Notes: generated by a model not told the origin, from the sequence alone. A stretch of DNA of 64,000 nucleotides from Streptomyces sp. NBC_01317 (GCF_035961655.1 NZ_CP108393.1:1116001-1180000), one strand, 5' to 3'. Shown: positions 43,876-52,430, counted from the stretch's first letter. Numbers and translations are program-made.

Positions 43876-44804
43876 GGCCCGCGATGGACCTGACGATCCT
43901 CTACCGCGGCCCCCTCGCGTCCTGCGACTACGACTGCCCCTACTGCCCGTTCGCCAAGCGGCGGGACAGCCGGGAGCAACTGCGCGCCGACCGGACCGCC
44001 CTCGCCCGGTTCGCCGCCTGGGCCTCGGAGCCCACGGACGACCGGCTGTCGGTGCTCTTCACCCCCTGGGGCGAGAGCCTGGTCCGGTCCTGGTACCGGC
44101 GCACGCTCACCGAGCTGTCCCATCTGCCGCACATCCGCCGGGTGGCCGTCCAGACGAACCTGAGCTGCCGCACCGACTGGCTGGCGGACGCCGATCCGGA
44201 GACGCTCGCCCTCTGGTGCACCTACCACCCGGGACAGACGCCGTACGACCGTTTCCTCGCCAAGTGCCGTGATCTGGCCGCCCGTGGCGTGCGGTTCAGC
44301 GTCGGCGTGGTCGGCCTGCCCGAACACCTGGAGCACGCGCGCCGGCTCCGCGCGGAGCTGCCGGAGCACGTCTATCTCTGGATCAACGCGGCCGAGGGGC
44401 ACACGTACGGCGACGAGGAGGCCGCCCTATGGACGGACCTCGACCCGCTGTTCCCGTACAGCCGCCATCCGCACCGCTCGGCCGGACTGCCCTGCCGCAC
44501 GGGCGAGTCGGTGATCTCCGTGGACGGCGACGGTACGGTACGGCGCTGCCACTTCGTCCGCGCCGAGCTGGGCAACCTGTACGACGGTTCGTACCGGGCG
44601 GCCCTCGGCCCCCGGGGCTGTCCGCTCGCCGTGTGCGACTGCCACATCGGCTATGTGCACCTGGAGACACTGCCGTTGTACGACGTGTTCGCGGGCGGGG
44701 TCCTGGAGCGCGTCCCGGCCGACCGCACCGCACAGGCCGCCCCCGTACCGGTGTCCCTGTCCATATCCCCGTCCCCCTCCCCCTCCCCCTCCCCCTCAAG
44801 GTGA
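43872..44804 (+). CDS. STM4011 family radical SAM protein
   Basis: 310 residues. Cluster C18-x3-C22-x2-C25 (ASCDYDCPYCPFAK); a C-terminal set of cysteines (RRCHFV, then CPLAVCDCHIGY) resembles SPASM/twitch auxiliary iron-sulfur binding. ATG overlaps the STM4012 stop (ATGA); a second ATG 12 nt later is possible. The tail ends in a Ser-Pro repeat encoded by a CCCCCT-type hexamer run (44765-44800), probably recent slippage. Two dissimilar radical SAM enzymes in one coupled operon imply two radical steps. It ends 1 bp before the convergent SGNH remnant. Confidence 0.9.
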   Translation: MRPAMDLTILYRGPLASCDYDCPYCPFAKRRDSREQLRADRTALARFAAWASEPTDDRLSVLFTPWGESLVRSWYRRTLTELSHLPHIRRVAVQTNLSCRTDWLADADPETLALWCTYHPGQTPYDRFLAKCRDLAARGVRFSVGVVGLPEHLEHARRLRAELPEHVYLWINAAEGHTYGDEEAALWTDLDPLFPYSRHPHRSAGLPCRTGESVISVDGDGTVRRCHFVRAELGNLYDGSYRAALGPRGCPLAVCDCHIGYVHLETLPLYDVFAGGVLERVPADRTAQAAPVPVSLSISPSPSPSPSPSR

Positions 44805-44805
44805 A

Positions 44806-45303
44806 TCAGCACTTGAGCGGCAGCAGATCAGGACGCTTGGCCGCCACGTGATCACCGGAGGACTCGCCGCGCAGCCGCCGCCCGATCCAGGGCACCAGAT
44901 GCTCCCTGGCCCAGTGGATGTCGTCGCGCCGCACCTCGAACGTGCCGCGCGGCGCCTGCGGCGGCCACGGCTGGTCCGGGTCGGCGGGCACGTCGAGGCC
45001 GAGCACCTGCCCCGCGCGCAGCGCGACCCGGGTGTGACCCTCGGGTGACAGATGGAGGCGGTCGCTGTCCCAGGCCCGCCGGTCCTGGACGGACCTGAGC
45101 GACCACAGGTCGAGGACCGGGCAGTCGTACCGGTCGGCGATGGACCGGACATGCGCGGTGTACGTGGCGATCTTTCCGCGCAGATGCCGCAGCACCGGGA
45201 CGTTCCTGGGGTCGAAGCCGGTGGTCACCATGACCGTGCCGACCGCGCAGGACAGGTCGGCGACGGCCCGCTCGAAGCGCTCGGCGACGTCGTCGGGGTC
45301 GGA
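44806..45303 (-). pseudogene. SGNH/GDSL hydrolase, 3' portion (interrupted by IS)
   Basis: C-terminal 165 codons of a GDSL-type esterase: from PDDVAERFERAVADLSCAVG to KRPDLLPLKC, including DRLHLSPEGH, the block V with catalytic Asp and His. The N-terminal part lies at 46799-47154 beyond an insertion element. Deleting the element and one copy of TCGGA joins the two parts in frame as IIRPGSDPDDVAE, a 282-residue protein. Without the N-terminal serine block this fragment should be inactive. Confidence 0.9.
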
Positions 45304-46798
45304 CACGGCAGCTGTAGTTCTTGATCACGGCTGGTCGTGGCGGCGGTGTCGTTGCTGGTGGCAGGCGGTTGCGACGGCTTGGTGATGGCGTCTCCAGGCG
45401 GTCCAGTGCAGGACGTGGTCACGGTCGCGGGCGGGTGGTGACAGCACGATGGCCCGCAGGAGACGGATGAGCTCGGGACAGGTCAGCGGGACGAGTCTGG
45501 GCTGCCGCTCGGAGCCATCATGGACAGCTGCGGCCGTGAGGGCGAGGACGGCGGCGGCGATCAGGGAGAACAGTGACCAGCGCATCCAGGAGTTCCAGCA
45601 GGTCACCTGGCCCTGGTCGAGTCCGGTGAAGCCCTTGGCGAGTTGGAAGGTCTCCTCGATCCGCCACCTCCGGCAGATCACTTCCACCAGCGTGCCGAGC
45701 GGGACGTCGCCGGGTGCCCAGCAGCGGAAGTAGGACACCTCGCCGGTGTAGCGGTGCCGCCGTGCGACCAGCACACTCGTGCCAGCCCCAGCCCCAGCCC
45801 CAGCCGCGTTCCCGTTTCCGTTCCCGTTCCCGTTCCCGCCGGGAGTGTCGTCGGGGCGGACCTCGAGCCAGGCCCAGTCGTACTCGCGGGTGCCCTTCGC
45901 GCCGTGCCCTGTCCGCCGGCGCAGCCATTGCTCGGGCCGCACCTTGTTGATCAGCTTGCGGGCCTCCCACCGGTGGCCGGCCCCGTCGGTGACCTGGTAG
46001 GTCGCGGCGATACCGACTGTGTAGCCCAGGCCCAACGCCCTTATTCCCCGGCGCAGTTCACGACCGCAGTACACCTCGTCGCCTGCGAACCATCGGGCAT
46101 CGAGACCGGACGCGAGCACGCCGGTCACCATGGACAGCGCCTGCTGTGGTTTCGTCGCGAACACGACCTCCTCCGGGACCCCGGCCACCTCGCGGCGCTC
46201 CTCGTCCGCGGCCCAGTCCGCCGGGAGGTACAGGGCCCGGTCCACGATCACCTTCATGGTTGCGGTGACCGCCGCCAGATGCACCGCCACCTGGCACAGG
46301 CCGACGCCGCCGAGCGCACCGGAGTACTGCGGGCCGGCCCCCACGCAGTCTGTGGAGGACTTCGCATCCCCTGTCTCGTCGGCCACCAACACCACTTCCT
46401 GGCCCGCGAGTTCACCGGCCACCAGGCGGGCGATCTCCTCCCGTGCCCGTTCGTGGTCGAACCGGGCCCGGGAGAGCAGGTGCTGCAGCCGGTGCGGACC
46501 CGGGTGCCCCAGCGCCTGCCCGAGCGTCCAGCAGTTGCGCGTGTCCACCTCCATCAGCAGCCCCGCGACCAGCTCCGCCATAGTCGCTCGCGTCTCGCGC
46601 CGCGCGAAACAGCCCGCGACCGCAGCCATCGCCCTCCCGAACGTCTCGGCCCACGCCTGCTCGGCTATCGTGGCCTCCGCGGCCACCGTCTCTTGATACG
46701 TCGTCACAAACGTTCATGATCGCGGTGGCCGCACCCATGCCCGCACCCAGCCCCTCAGCGCGCTGACCAGCCCAGACGCCGGAACTACGGCTGCCGTG
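45304..46798. mobile_element. IS701-type insertion sequence, complete
   Basis: 1495-bp element with terminal inverted repeats CACGGCAGCTGTAGTTC (45304-45320) and its partner (46782-46798), 16 of 17 identical. The 5-bp direct repeat TCGGA flanks it (45299-45303 and 46799-46803) as target-site duplication; because adjacent bases are partly symmetrical the exact border could shift by one base. It encodes one transposase on the minus strand and splits an SGNH hydrolase gene. Confidence 0.9.
45325..46707 (-). CDS. IS701/IS4-like DDE transposase
   Basis: 460 residues. The DDE region shows VVLVADETGDAKSSTDCVGA (first Asp), ARWFAGDEVYCG (second Asp) and CRRWRIEETFQLAKGFTGLD (Glu), the usual IS701-family motifs. 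Start at GTG 46707. Between the DDTPGG and SVLVARRH segments is an insertion of Gly-Asn and Ala-Gly dipeptide repeats encoded by GTTCCC- and AGCCCC-type hexamer runs (45783-45840), not usual in the family. All motifs are intact, so the element may be active. Confidence 0.92.
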   Translation of the reverse strand: MTTYQETVAAEATIAEQAWAETFGRAMAAVAGCFARRETRATMAELVAGLLMEVDTRNCWTLGQALGHPGPHRLQHLLSRARFDHERAREEIARLVAGELAGQEVVLVADETGDAKSSTDCVGAGPQYSGALGGVGLCQVAVHLAAVTATMKVIVDRALYLPADWAADEERREVAGVPEEVVFATKPQQALSMVTGVLASGLDARWFAGDEVYCGRELRRGIRALGLGYTVGIAATYQVTDGAGHRWEARKLINKVRPEQWLRRRTGHGAKGTREYDWAWLEVRPDDTPGGNGNGNGNGNAAGAGAGAGTSVLVARRHRYTGEVSYFRCWAPGDVPLGTLVEVICRRWRIEETFQLAKGFTGLDQGQVTCWNSWMRWSLFSLIAAAVLALTAAAVHDGSERQPRLVPLTCPELIRLLRAIVLSPPARDRDHVLHWTAWRRHHQAVATACHQQRHRRHDQP

Positions 46799-47154
46799 TC
46801 GGAGCCGGGCCGGATGATGTCGTTGCCGCCCGCGCAGAAGGTCACCAGGTCCGGGGCGAGTTCACGGGCCCGCGGAATCTGTTCCTCGACGATGTGGTCG
46901 AGCAGCCGGCCCCGTATCGCGAGATTCGCGTACCGGAAATCGCCGTGAACGGTGTCGGCGGCCTTTCCCTGCTCGTTCTTTTCCCCCTCGCCGGGCACCG
47001 GGAGTTGGTCCGCGAGCAGAACGGCGAGCCGGTCCGCCCAGCCCACATACGTCCCGTCAGGCCCCGGATCCCCCACGCCCTCCGTGAAACTGTCACCGAG
47101 CGCTGCGTACGACCCGAATGTGCCACGTCTTCTCGTTCTCGAATCGTCAGCCAC
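46799..47154 (-). pseudogene. SGNH/GDSL hydrolase, 5' portion (interrupted by IS)
   Basis: N-terminal part: FGSYAALGDSFTEGVGDP is block I with the catalytic serine, NLAIRGRLLDHIV block II, and FCAGGNDIIRPG block III with the oxyanion Asn. It runs into the element after GSD and would stop at 46714 within the IS. The ATG at 47154 opens the family N-terminus. The intact enzyme would be a cytoplasmic SGNH esterase. Confidence 0.88.
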
Positions 47155-47256
47155 AGCAGCACATCATTCACCCGGGGATGTGACCTACGCGACCGTAAGG
47201 AGAGATTGACGCAGGGTGAGATATGCCATCGGTCAAGTTTGGCCCAAACGGGAATA

Positions 47257-47292
47257 GCCCCGCCCGGCGAAAAGGAATCACCGGAGCGGGGC
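47257..47292 (-). terminator. Hairpin after M23 peptidase
   Basis: GCCCCG-CCCGG and CCGG-AG-CGGGGC form an interrupted stem around a CGAAAAGGAATCA loop, 21 nt after the peptidase stop on the minus strand. It may also end the convergent side of the region. Confidence 0.6.
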
Positions 47293-47312
47293 CGAAGAGA
47301 GCCCGGAAGGGA

Positions 47313-48230
47313 TCAGATGACGACGCCCTGCTGGCGCAGGAAGGCCAGCGGGTCGACGTCCGAGCCGTAGTCGGGACCGGTACGGATCTCGAAGTGCAGG
47401 TGCGGGCCTGTCACGTTGCCGGTGGCGCCGGAGAGGCCCAGCTGCTGGCCCTCGCTGACGGTCTGTCCGGCGGAGACGGCGATCGAGGACAGGTGCGCGT
47501 ACTGCGAGTACATCCCGTCCGCGTGCCGGATGACGACCTGGTTGCCGTACGAGCCGCCGTCACCGGCGCTCACGACGGTGCCCGCGCCGACGGCCTTCAC
47601 CACGGTGCCCGAGGGCGCCAGGAAGTCCACGCCGGTGTGGTAGCCGCTCGACCAGTTGCTGCCCGAGGCGTGGTACGGCGTGCCGATGGCGATGCCGGAG
47701 ACCGGCAGCGTGAAGGCGGACGCCTTCACGGCCGGGGCCGCCTTCTTCACGGGCGCGGCCTTCTTCACCGGCGCGGCCTTCTTGGGCGCGGTGCGCTCGG
47801 CGGAGCGGGATGCCGTGGTGGGGGCCTTGGCGCGGTCGGCCGCGGGGGCCTTGGCGCCGAGGGTCAGCGTCTGGCCGGGGTGGATCAGCGACGGGTCGGA
47901 GCCGATGACGCGCTTGTTGTCCGCGTAAAGCTTCTTCCAGCCGCCCGCGACCTTCTTCTTCTTGGCGATCTTCGACAGGGAGTCGCCGGAGACCACGCGG
48001 TAGGTCGCGGCGGTCCTGGCGGCGGCGGCCCGCGTCACGGACGCGGGAGCGGCGTGGACGGCGGACGTGGCGGACGCGGTGACGGATCCGGCGGCGGCGG
48101 CCGGTGCGGCGTGCGCCCCGGTGGCGCCGATGAGCGGAAGCACGACTGCGGCTCCGCCCGTTCCGGCCAGGACAAATCCGCGGGTGATCGGGTTGCTCTT
48201 GGGACGGCGGTGCTTACCCTTGGCGGGCAT
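47313..48230 (-). CDS. LysM/M23 cell-wall metallopeptidase
   Basis: 305-residue secreted peptidoglycan hydrolase. A long signal region (residues 1-42, ending GAHAAP) is followed by a LysM domain (about 75-125; YRVVSGDSLSKIAKK, LIHPGQTLTL), a Lys/Ala/Pro repeat linker (KKAAPVKKAAP) and a C-terminal LytM/M23 domain with YHTGVDFLAPSG, the H of YAHLSS and PHLHFEI, giving the zinc ligands. It cleaves peptide cross-links in the wall. A ydaO-type c-di-AMP riboswitch precedes it, as in other Streptomyces wall-hydrolase genes. Confidence 0.93.
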   Translation of the reverse strand: MPAKGKHRRPKSNPITRGFVLAGTGGAAVVLPLIGATGAHAAPAAAAGSVTASATSAVHAAPASVTRAAAARTAATYRVVSGDSLSKIAKKKKVAGGWKKLYADNKRVIGSDPSLIHPGQTLTLGAKAPAADRAKAPTTASRSAERTAPKKAAPVKKAAPVKKAAPAVKASAFTLPVSGIAIGTPYHASGSNWSSGYHTGVDFLAPSGTVVKAVGAGTVVSAGDGGSYGNQVVIRHADGMYSQYAHLSSIAVSAGQTVSEGQQLGLSGATGNVTGPHLHFEIRTGPDYGSDVDPLAFLRQQGVVI

Positions 48231-48245
48231 GGCGAATTCCTCTCC

Positions 48246-48370
48246 GGCGCCTACGAGGTGAGCTGTCGGGTTCGGGCTGGAGATGCCCGGTCGCGGTTGC
48301 CGCGCGACTTCACCCCGAGCCGTCCGCGGAAACGGAACGGCGTACTACCTGGGTCCCCCGCTCCTGCCAC
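48246..48370 (-). ncRNA. ydaO-yuaA (c-di-AMP) riboswitch
   Basis: The minus-strand leader contains GGGGGACCCAGGTAGTACG, then GGGGTGAAGTCGCGCGGCAA, then GCCCGAACCCGACAGCTCAC and CTCGTAGGCGCCGGAGA, the conserved blocks of the ydaO aptamer as found upstream of actinobacterial wall-hydrolase genes. Its 3' side runs into the GAGAGG ribosome site of the M23 gene (start 48230), so c-di-AMP binding probably turns expression down through termination or masking. Borders are estimated. Confidence 0.8.
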
Positions 48371-48770
48371 GCGTGGATGGTGGGTGGGTACGAATTCCGG
48401 GCGGCGGCAGGATTAGGCGTTCCGCTCGGATTGAGGGTGAACGTAAGCCGACGCGGACGGCCGGTACAAGCCACCGGTACCTCGCATTCGTGCACGCTCC
48501 GATATCTTCCGGCCTTTCCGGTCACCCTGCGTGGATATGCGATCTTCGCTTTCCTTCTGACAACGCAATTCCGTTTTCCGTCACCGCCACGCACCGTCAC
48601 GGATATGATCCTGCTCACGAGCCGAGGACCATCTCCCCCTCGATCGGGGCAGGTTAGGCGCAATGCCTCAATACGGACAGATCTCACCAATTGCCCAAGG
48701 GCCCATGTCGTAGGGTCGCAGTCGACATCGTCGGCGAGCCGCGCCGACGGCAGACACGGAGGAGCAGCCC
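48371..48770. other. Intergenic region without a gene
   Basis: 400 bp between the riboswitch and the divergent phosphatase. No coding sequence is convincing. It is locally AT-richer (around 48480-48680) and must hold the leftward promoter of the riboswitch transcript and the rightward promoter of the phosphatase; TAGGGT near 48710 is a possible -10 element but I see no matching -35 at normal spacing. Confidence 0.5.
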
Positions 48771-49583
48771 GTGACCCAGAATCTGCCGCACGTGCCACCG
48801 GTCGAGCCGGAGCTGACCGGGGTACGCAACTTCCGCGACGTGGGCGGGCTGCCGACCACGGACGGCAGGAAGGTCCGGTACGGGCGGCTCTACCGCAGCG
48901 GGCACCTCGCGGGGGCCACCCCGGCGGACGCCGCCCACCTCGCGTCGCTGGGCCTGCACACGGTCTTCGACTTCCGCAACGCGGCCGACGTACGCCTGGA
49001 CGGGGAGGACATCGAGCTGCCCGGCGTACGGAACGTGAACATCCCGCTCACGGACCCGGCGGACGGCGCCGAGTTCTGGCGGATGGTCCGCGACGGCGAC
49101 CTCGGCCAGCTGCGCTCGCTTCTCGCGGACGGGAAGGCGGTGGCCCGCATGATCGATTCGTACCGCACGATCATCAGGGACCGTACCGCCGAGCACAGCA
49201 GGGTCCTGCACGCGCTCGCCGACAACAACGTCCCCGCGCTGATGCACTGCGCGGCCGGCAAGGACCGCGCCGGCCTGTCCGTCGCGGTGTCGCTGCTCGC
49301 GGTCGGTGTGGAGCGGGACGCGATCGAGGAGGACTACCTCAAGTCGAACGAGCCGAGCCGCCGCTACAAGGTCCGCCGCAGCGACACCTCGCCCGCCGGG
49401 ATGTCCGCGGAGGTGATGGAGCTGCTCGGTCCGCTCTTCGACGCGCGCGCCGCGTACCTCGAAGCGGCCTTCGACACGATCACGACCACCTGGGGCTCCA
49501 CCGACCGCTACCTCTCCGAGGGCCTCGGGCTCTCCCCGGAGACCCGCGAAAGGCTGCGCGAGGGCCTGCTGGACGCGCCCTAG
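48771..49583 (+). CDS. Tyrosine/serine protein phosphatase (PTP-like, DSP Y_phosphatase3)
   Basis: 270-residue cytoplasmic phosphatase. It begins with the family signature LTGVRNFRDVGGLPTTDGRK and has FDFRNAADVRLDG (general-acid region) and the P-loop HC160AAGKDR166 with catalytic Cys and Arg. Similar to Mycobacterium PtpB-type enzymes that act on phosphotyrosine, phosphoserine or phosphoinositides. GTG start with GGAGGAG 6 nt upstream. Its stop overlaps the convergent DUF6126 gene by 4 bp. Confidence 0.92.
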   Translation: MTQNLPHVPPVEPELTGVRNFRDVGGLPTTDGRKVRYGRLYRSGHLAGATPADAAHLASLGLHTVFDFRNAADVRLDGEDIELPGVRNVNIPLTDPADGAEFWRMVRDGDLGQLRSLLADGKAVARMIDSYRTIIRDRTAEHSRVLHALADNNVPALMHCAAGKDRAGLSVAVSLLAVGVERDAIEEDYLKSNEPSRRYKVRRSDTSPAGMSAEVMELLGPLFDARAAYLEAAFDTITTTWGSTDRYLSEGLGLSPETRERLREGLLDAP

Positions 49584-49702
49584 GAGCCGACGCTGAACAG
49601 CAGGTAGAGGAAGCCTGCGAAGAGGTGTCCCGCGATCAGGTAGGCGAAGAGGCGGATGACCAGCCCCCGGGGCAGGGTGCGGTTCTTCTTGTTCTCCGGC
49701 AT
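49580..49702 (-). CDS. DUF6126 family small membrane protein
   Basis: 40 residues: MPENKKNRTLPRGLVIRLFA followed by a hydrophobic helix (YLIAGHLFAGFLYLLFSVGS). Single-pass membrane protein of unknown function; a homologous small gene follows the XRE regulator next to the hopanoid cluster in other Streptomyces. It lies 47 bp downstream of the XRE gene, in the same direction, with AAGG upstream of its ATG. Confidence 0.75.
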   Translation of the reverse strand: MPENKKNRTLPRGLVIRLFAYLIAGHLFAGFLYLLFSVGS

Positions 49703-49749
49703 GGCGTCGAACCTTTCTCGAAGGCTGTCGGTGGAGATCGGCGAGGCTG

Positions 49750-50379
49750 TCAGTGGAGATCGGCGGCGGGGCTCTGGAGCAGGGTGTGGACGAACAGCAG
49801 CTCGGTCCCGCCGGCGTCCGCGGCGGCGAGCCGGTGCGGGGTGAGCGAGTCGAAGTGCGCGCTGTCCCCGGGCCCGAGGAGGTGCACCGCGTCCCCGAGG
49901 CCCAGCCGCAGCCGCCCGCCGAGGACGTAGAGCCACTCCTCCCCGGGGTGCACGCGTACGAGATCGCCCTGCGCCCCGTACGGCACCACGACCCGCAGCG
50001 GCTGCATGGCCCGGCCGGAGCCGCCCGCGCGGTGGTACGTCCAGCCGTCGGCCTCGACCGGCTCCTGGCGCCCCGCGCGGATGACGGGATCACGTTCGGC
50101 GGGCGCCTCGCCGAGCAGGTCGGCGACCGTCGTGCCGTAGATGCGGGCCAGGGCCAGCAGCATCGGCAGCGAGGGCTGGCGCCGGCCGGTCTCCAGCCGG
50201 GAGAGGTGGGCGGGTGACAGACCCGCCCGCGCGGCGACGGTCTCCAGCGTGAGCCGGCGGTCGCGGCGCAGCTCGCGCAGGCGCGGCGCGACATCGGGGA
50301 GCGTTTCCGGCAGGGTGTCCGGCATGATGTCCGGCAGCGCGCCGGACCGGCCCGGAACCGCGTCCTCAGGCGTGTTCAT
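49750..50379 (-). CDS. XRE-type regulator with cupin domain
   Basis: 209 residues. HTH at about 38-75 (LTLETVAARAGLSPAHLSRL with ETGRRQPSLPMLLALAR) and a C-terminal cupin (VRVHPGEEWLYVLGGRLRLG). Ahead of the HTH is a Pro-Asp/Leu-Pro repeat. A pair of palindromes 22 bp upstream of the start is the likely autoregulatory operator. The position at the end of the hopanoid cluster, with DUF6126, is conserved in Streptomyces, but whether it controls hpn genes is not known from sequence. Confidence 0.9.
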   Translation of the reverse strand: MNTPEDAVPGRSGALPDIMPDTLPETLPDVAPRLRELRRDRRLTLETVAARAGLSPAHLSRLETGRRQPSLPMLLALARIYGTTVADLLGEAPAERDPVIRAGRQEPVEADGWTYHRAGGSGRAMQPLRVVVPYGAQGDLVRVHPGEEWLYVLGGRLRLGLGDAVHLLGPGDSAHFDSLTPHRLAAADAGGTELLFVHTLLQSPAADLH

Positions 50380-50400
50380 GCCTCTATTGCGCCAGGGACG

Positions 50401-50433
50401 TGCCTCGGAGGCAACTTTTTTGCCTCCGAGGCA
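50401..50433. promoter_or_regulatory. Twin palindromic operator upstream of the XRE gene
   Basis: Two 13-bp palindromes, TGCCTCGGAGGCA (50401-50413) and TGCCTCCGAGGCA (50421-50433), centres 20 bp apart, separated by ACTTTTT. They are also inverted copies of each other, so the whole could fold as a hairpin and end the hpnO transcript arriving from the right. Cooperative binding of two XRE dimers on one DNA face is the simplest reading. Confidence 0.65.
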
Positions 50434-50455
50434 AAAGCACAGCCACCGCCGATGA

Positions 50456-51841
50456 CTACCGGTTCGCGACGGCCTGCTTCACGAGCGTCCTGCCGAAGTC
50501 CCACATGAGCCCGCCGCCACCGTGCGCGTCGTCCATCACGGCCGTGAAGGCGTCCACGAAGCGCTCGACCTCCCGCTCGCCGATCGTCAGCGGCGGAATC
50601 AGCTTGATCACTTCCAGGTGGTCACCGGAGACCTGCGTGAGGATCCGGTGCTTCTGGAGCAGCGGTACGACCACCATCTGGGCGAAGAGCCCCTTGCGGG
50701 CGGCCTGGAGCATGGTCCAGCGCCCCCGCAGCTTGATCGAGTTCGGCCGGCCGAACTCGATCCCGATCATCAGCCCGCGCCCGCGCACGTCGTGCAGCAG
50801 TTCGTAGCGGTCCACGAGCGCCGCCAGCCGCGTCCTGAGGAGATCGCCGGTGACCCGCGCGTTGGCGACGATCTGCTCGTCCTCGATCACCGACAGGACG
50901 GCCAGGCCCGCCGCCATCGCCTGCGCGTTGGAGCCGAAGCTCGCCGAGTGGACCAGCACCCGGTCCATCGACGAGTAGACCTTCTTGAAGATCCAGTCCC
51001 GGCCGAGGGTCGCGCCGACGGGCACATAGCCGCCGGACAGGGCCTTGGCCACACAGATGAGGTCGGGCTCGACCCCGTCCTCGTGCTGGTACGCGTAGAA
51101 GTCACCGGTCCTGCCGAGGCCGGTCTGCACCTCGTCCACGATGAGCAGGCTCTTGTGGCGGCGCAGCAGCTCCTGCGCGCCGCGCAGGAAGCCGGGCGGC
51201 GCCGCGTACACCCCCTTGCCCTGGATCGGTTCGATCACGAACCCGGCGACGTCGCCGCGCTTCAGCTCGCGCTCCAGCGCGTCGAGGTCGCCCATCTCGA
51301 TCGCCGTGTCGGGCAGCAGCGGCGCGAAGCCGTCCCGGAAGCCGTCCTCGCCGTTGACGGACAGCGAGCCGGTGGTCAGCCCGTGGAAGGCGTGGGAGCA
51401 GTACAGGATCCTGGGGCGGCCGGTGGCGTACCGCGCGAACTTGAGCGCCGTCTCGACCGCTTCCGTACCGCTGTTGCCGAAGAACACCCGGTCCAGGTGC
51501 GGGCTGTGGGCCAGCAGCTTCTCGGCGAGCAGGCCGGGCAGCGGCTGGCAGTCGAAGCGGGTGAGGTCGGCGAGCGAGGCGTCGAGGACGTCGTGCAGCG
51601 CCTTCCGTACGACGGGGTGGTGGCGCCCGAGCCCCATCACACCGAACCCGGCGAGCATGTCCAGGTAGTCGTTGCCGTCCGCGTCCCAGAAATAGGCGCC
51701 CTCGGCCCGTTCGTAGACGCGGTCGAAGCCGATGGTGTGGAGCATGCGCGGGAGTTGGTGGTTGAGGTGCTTCGTGTGCAGGTCGTACCGCTCGGCGCCG
51801 CGCTCCGCGAGCAGCCGTGTCAGGTCGAAGCCCTTGGTCAT
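50456..51841 (-). CDS. hpnO: Aminotransferase of hopanoid side-chain synthesis (HpnO type)
   Basis: 461-residue PLP class III aminotransferase. Visible: [19 protein letters not shown], the [13 protein letters not shown] region, [14 protein letters not shown] (Asp contacting PLP) and [13 protein letters not shown] (Schiff-base Lys). In hopanoid clusters this enzyme makes aminobacteriohopanetriol from the ribosyl-hopane-derived aldehyde. ATG overlaps the stop of the dxs remnant (ATGA). Last gene of the operon. Confidence 0.9.
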   Translation of the reverse strand: MTKGFDLTRLLAERGAERYDLHTKHLNHQLPRMLHTIGFDRVYERAEGAYFWDADGNDYLDMLAGFGVMGLGRHHPVVRKALHDVLDASLADLTRFDCQPLPGLLAEKLLAHSPHLDRVFFGNSGTEAVETALKFARYATGRPRILYCSHAFHGLTTGSLSVNGEDGFRDGFAPLLPDTAIEMGDLDALERELKRGDVAGFVIEPIQGKGVYAAPPGFLRGAQELLRRHKSLLIVDEVQTGLGRTGDFYAYQHEDGVEPDLICVAKALSGGYVPVGATLGRDWIFKKVYSSMDRVLVHSASFGSNAQAMAAGLAVLSVIEDEQIVANARVTGDLLRTRLAALVDRYELLHDVRGRGLMIGIEFGRPNSIKLRGRWTMLQAARKGLFAQMVVVPLLQKHRILTQVSGDHLEVIKLIPPLTIGEREVERFVDAFTAVMDDAHGGGGLMWDFGRTLVKQAVANR

Positions 51842-52383
51842 TCGCTGTTCTCCTTGTGTGCCAGGGCGGCGCTGATCCGTCCTGCGATCTCCACCGGTGT
51901 GCGGCCGAGGTCGGCCAGCACCTCACTGCGCTTGGCGTGGGGGAGGAACTGTTCCGGGATGCCGATCCCCCGCAGGGGTACGTCGACGGGCTTGACCCAC
52001 CGGGGGTCGACCACGGTGCAGGGGATACCGCGTTCCGCGAGGAGGTCGGCCGCCGCGAGGCACGGGGCGAGCGCCCCGACGGAGACGACCAGCACCTCGG
52101 CGTCGTGCGCGCGGGGCAGGACGTCCATCCCCACGACATGGTGGTCGTGCCGCAGGACGTCCCGTGCCTGGGCCGGGCCGTCCGCCCAGCCGAGCACGGT
52201 GGAGGCGTGCGAGTTCTCGATGACGTCGTGGTCGGACTCCGCGCGGGAGGGGTAGCCGGACAGCCCGCCCTTGCCGCGCAGTTCGGAGAAGTCCTGCCGG
52301 CCGGTCAGGAGTTTTTCGCCGAGCTGTCCCGCTGTCAGTGCCTTGAGGTCGTGCGGCCCCCGGATCCCTTCCAAGATCGACAC
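51838..52383 (-). pseudogene. dxs: Collapsed 1-deoxy-D-xylulose-5-phosphate synthase (dxs) remnant, 181 codons open
   Basis: The start matches Dxs exactly ([20 protein letters not shown]), then jumps to [20 protein letters not shown] and the [16 protein letters not shown] block. After HVVGM it jumps again to the C-terminal domain [19 protein letters not shown] with [11 protein letters not shown], and then to [20 protein letters not shown] and the end. A normal Dxs has about 640 residues, so roughly 70% is gone, including the TPP-binding GDGALTGG region and the whole pyrimidine domain, yet the frame is open and both ends keep operon spacing. It cannot be catalytic as Dxs. A 181-aa product could be made because the aminotransferase start depends on its stop. 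Confidence 0.85.
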
Positions 52384-52430
52384 GATCGAGCCCCCTCTCC
52401 CCTGCTTCTCGGCCCACCACGGCGCGGTGC

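Noticed and set aside
45304..46798. Second mobile gene or passenger in the IS
   Set aside because: Plus-strand frames within the element are shadows; only the transposase has motifs and the element length leaves no space for cargo.
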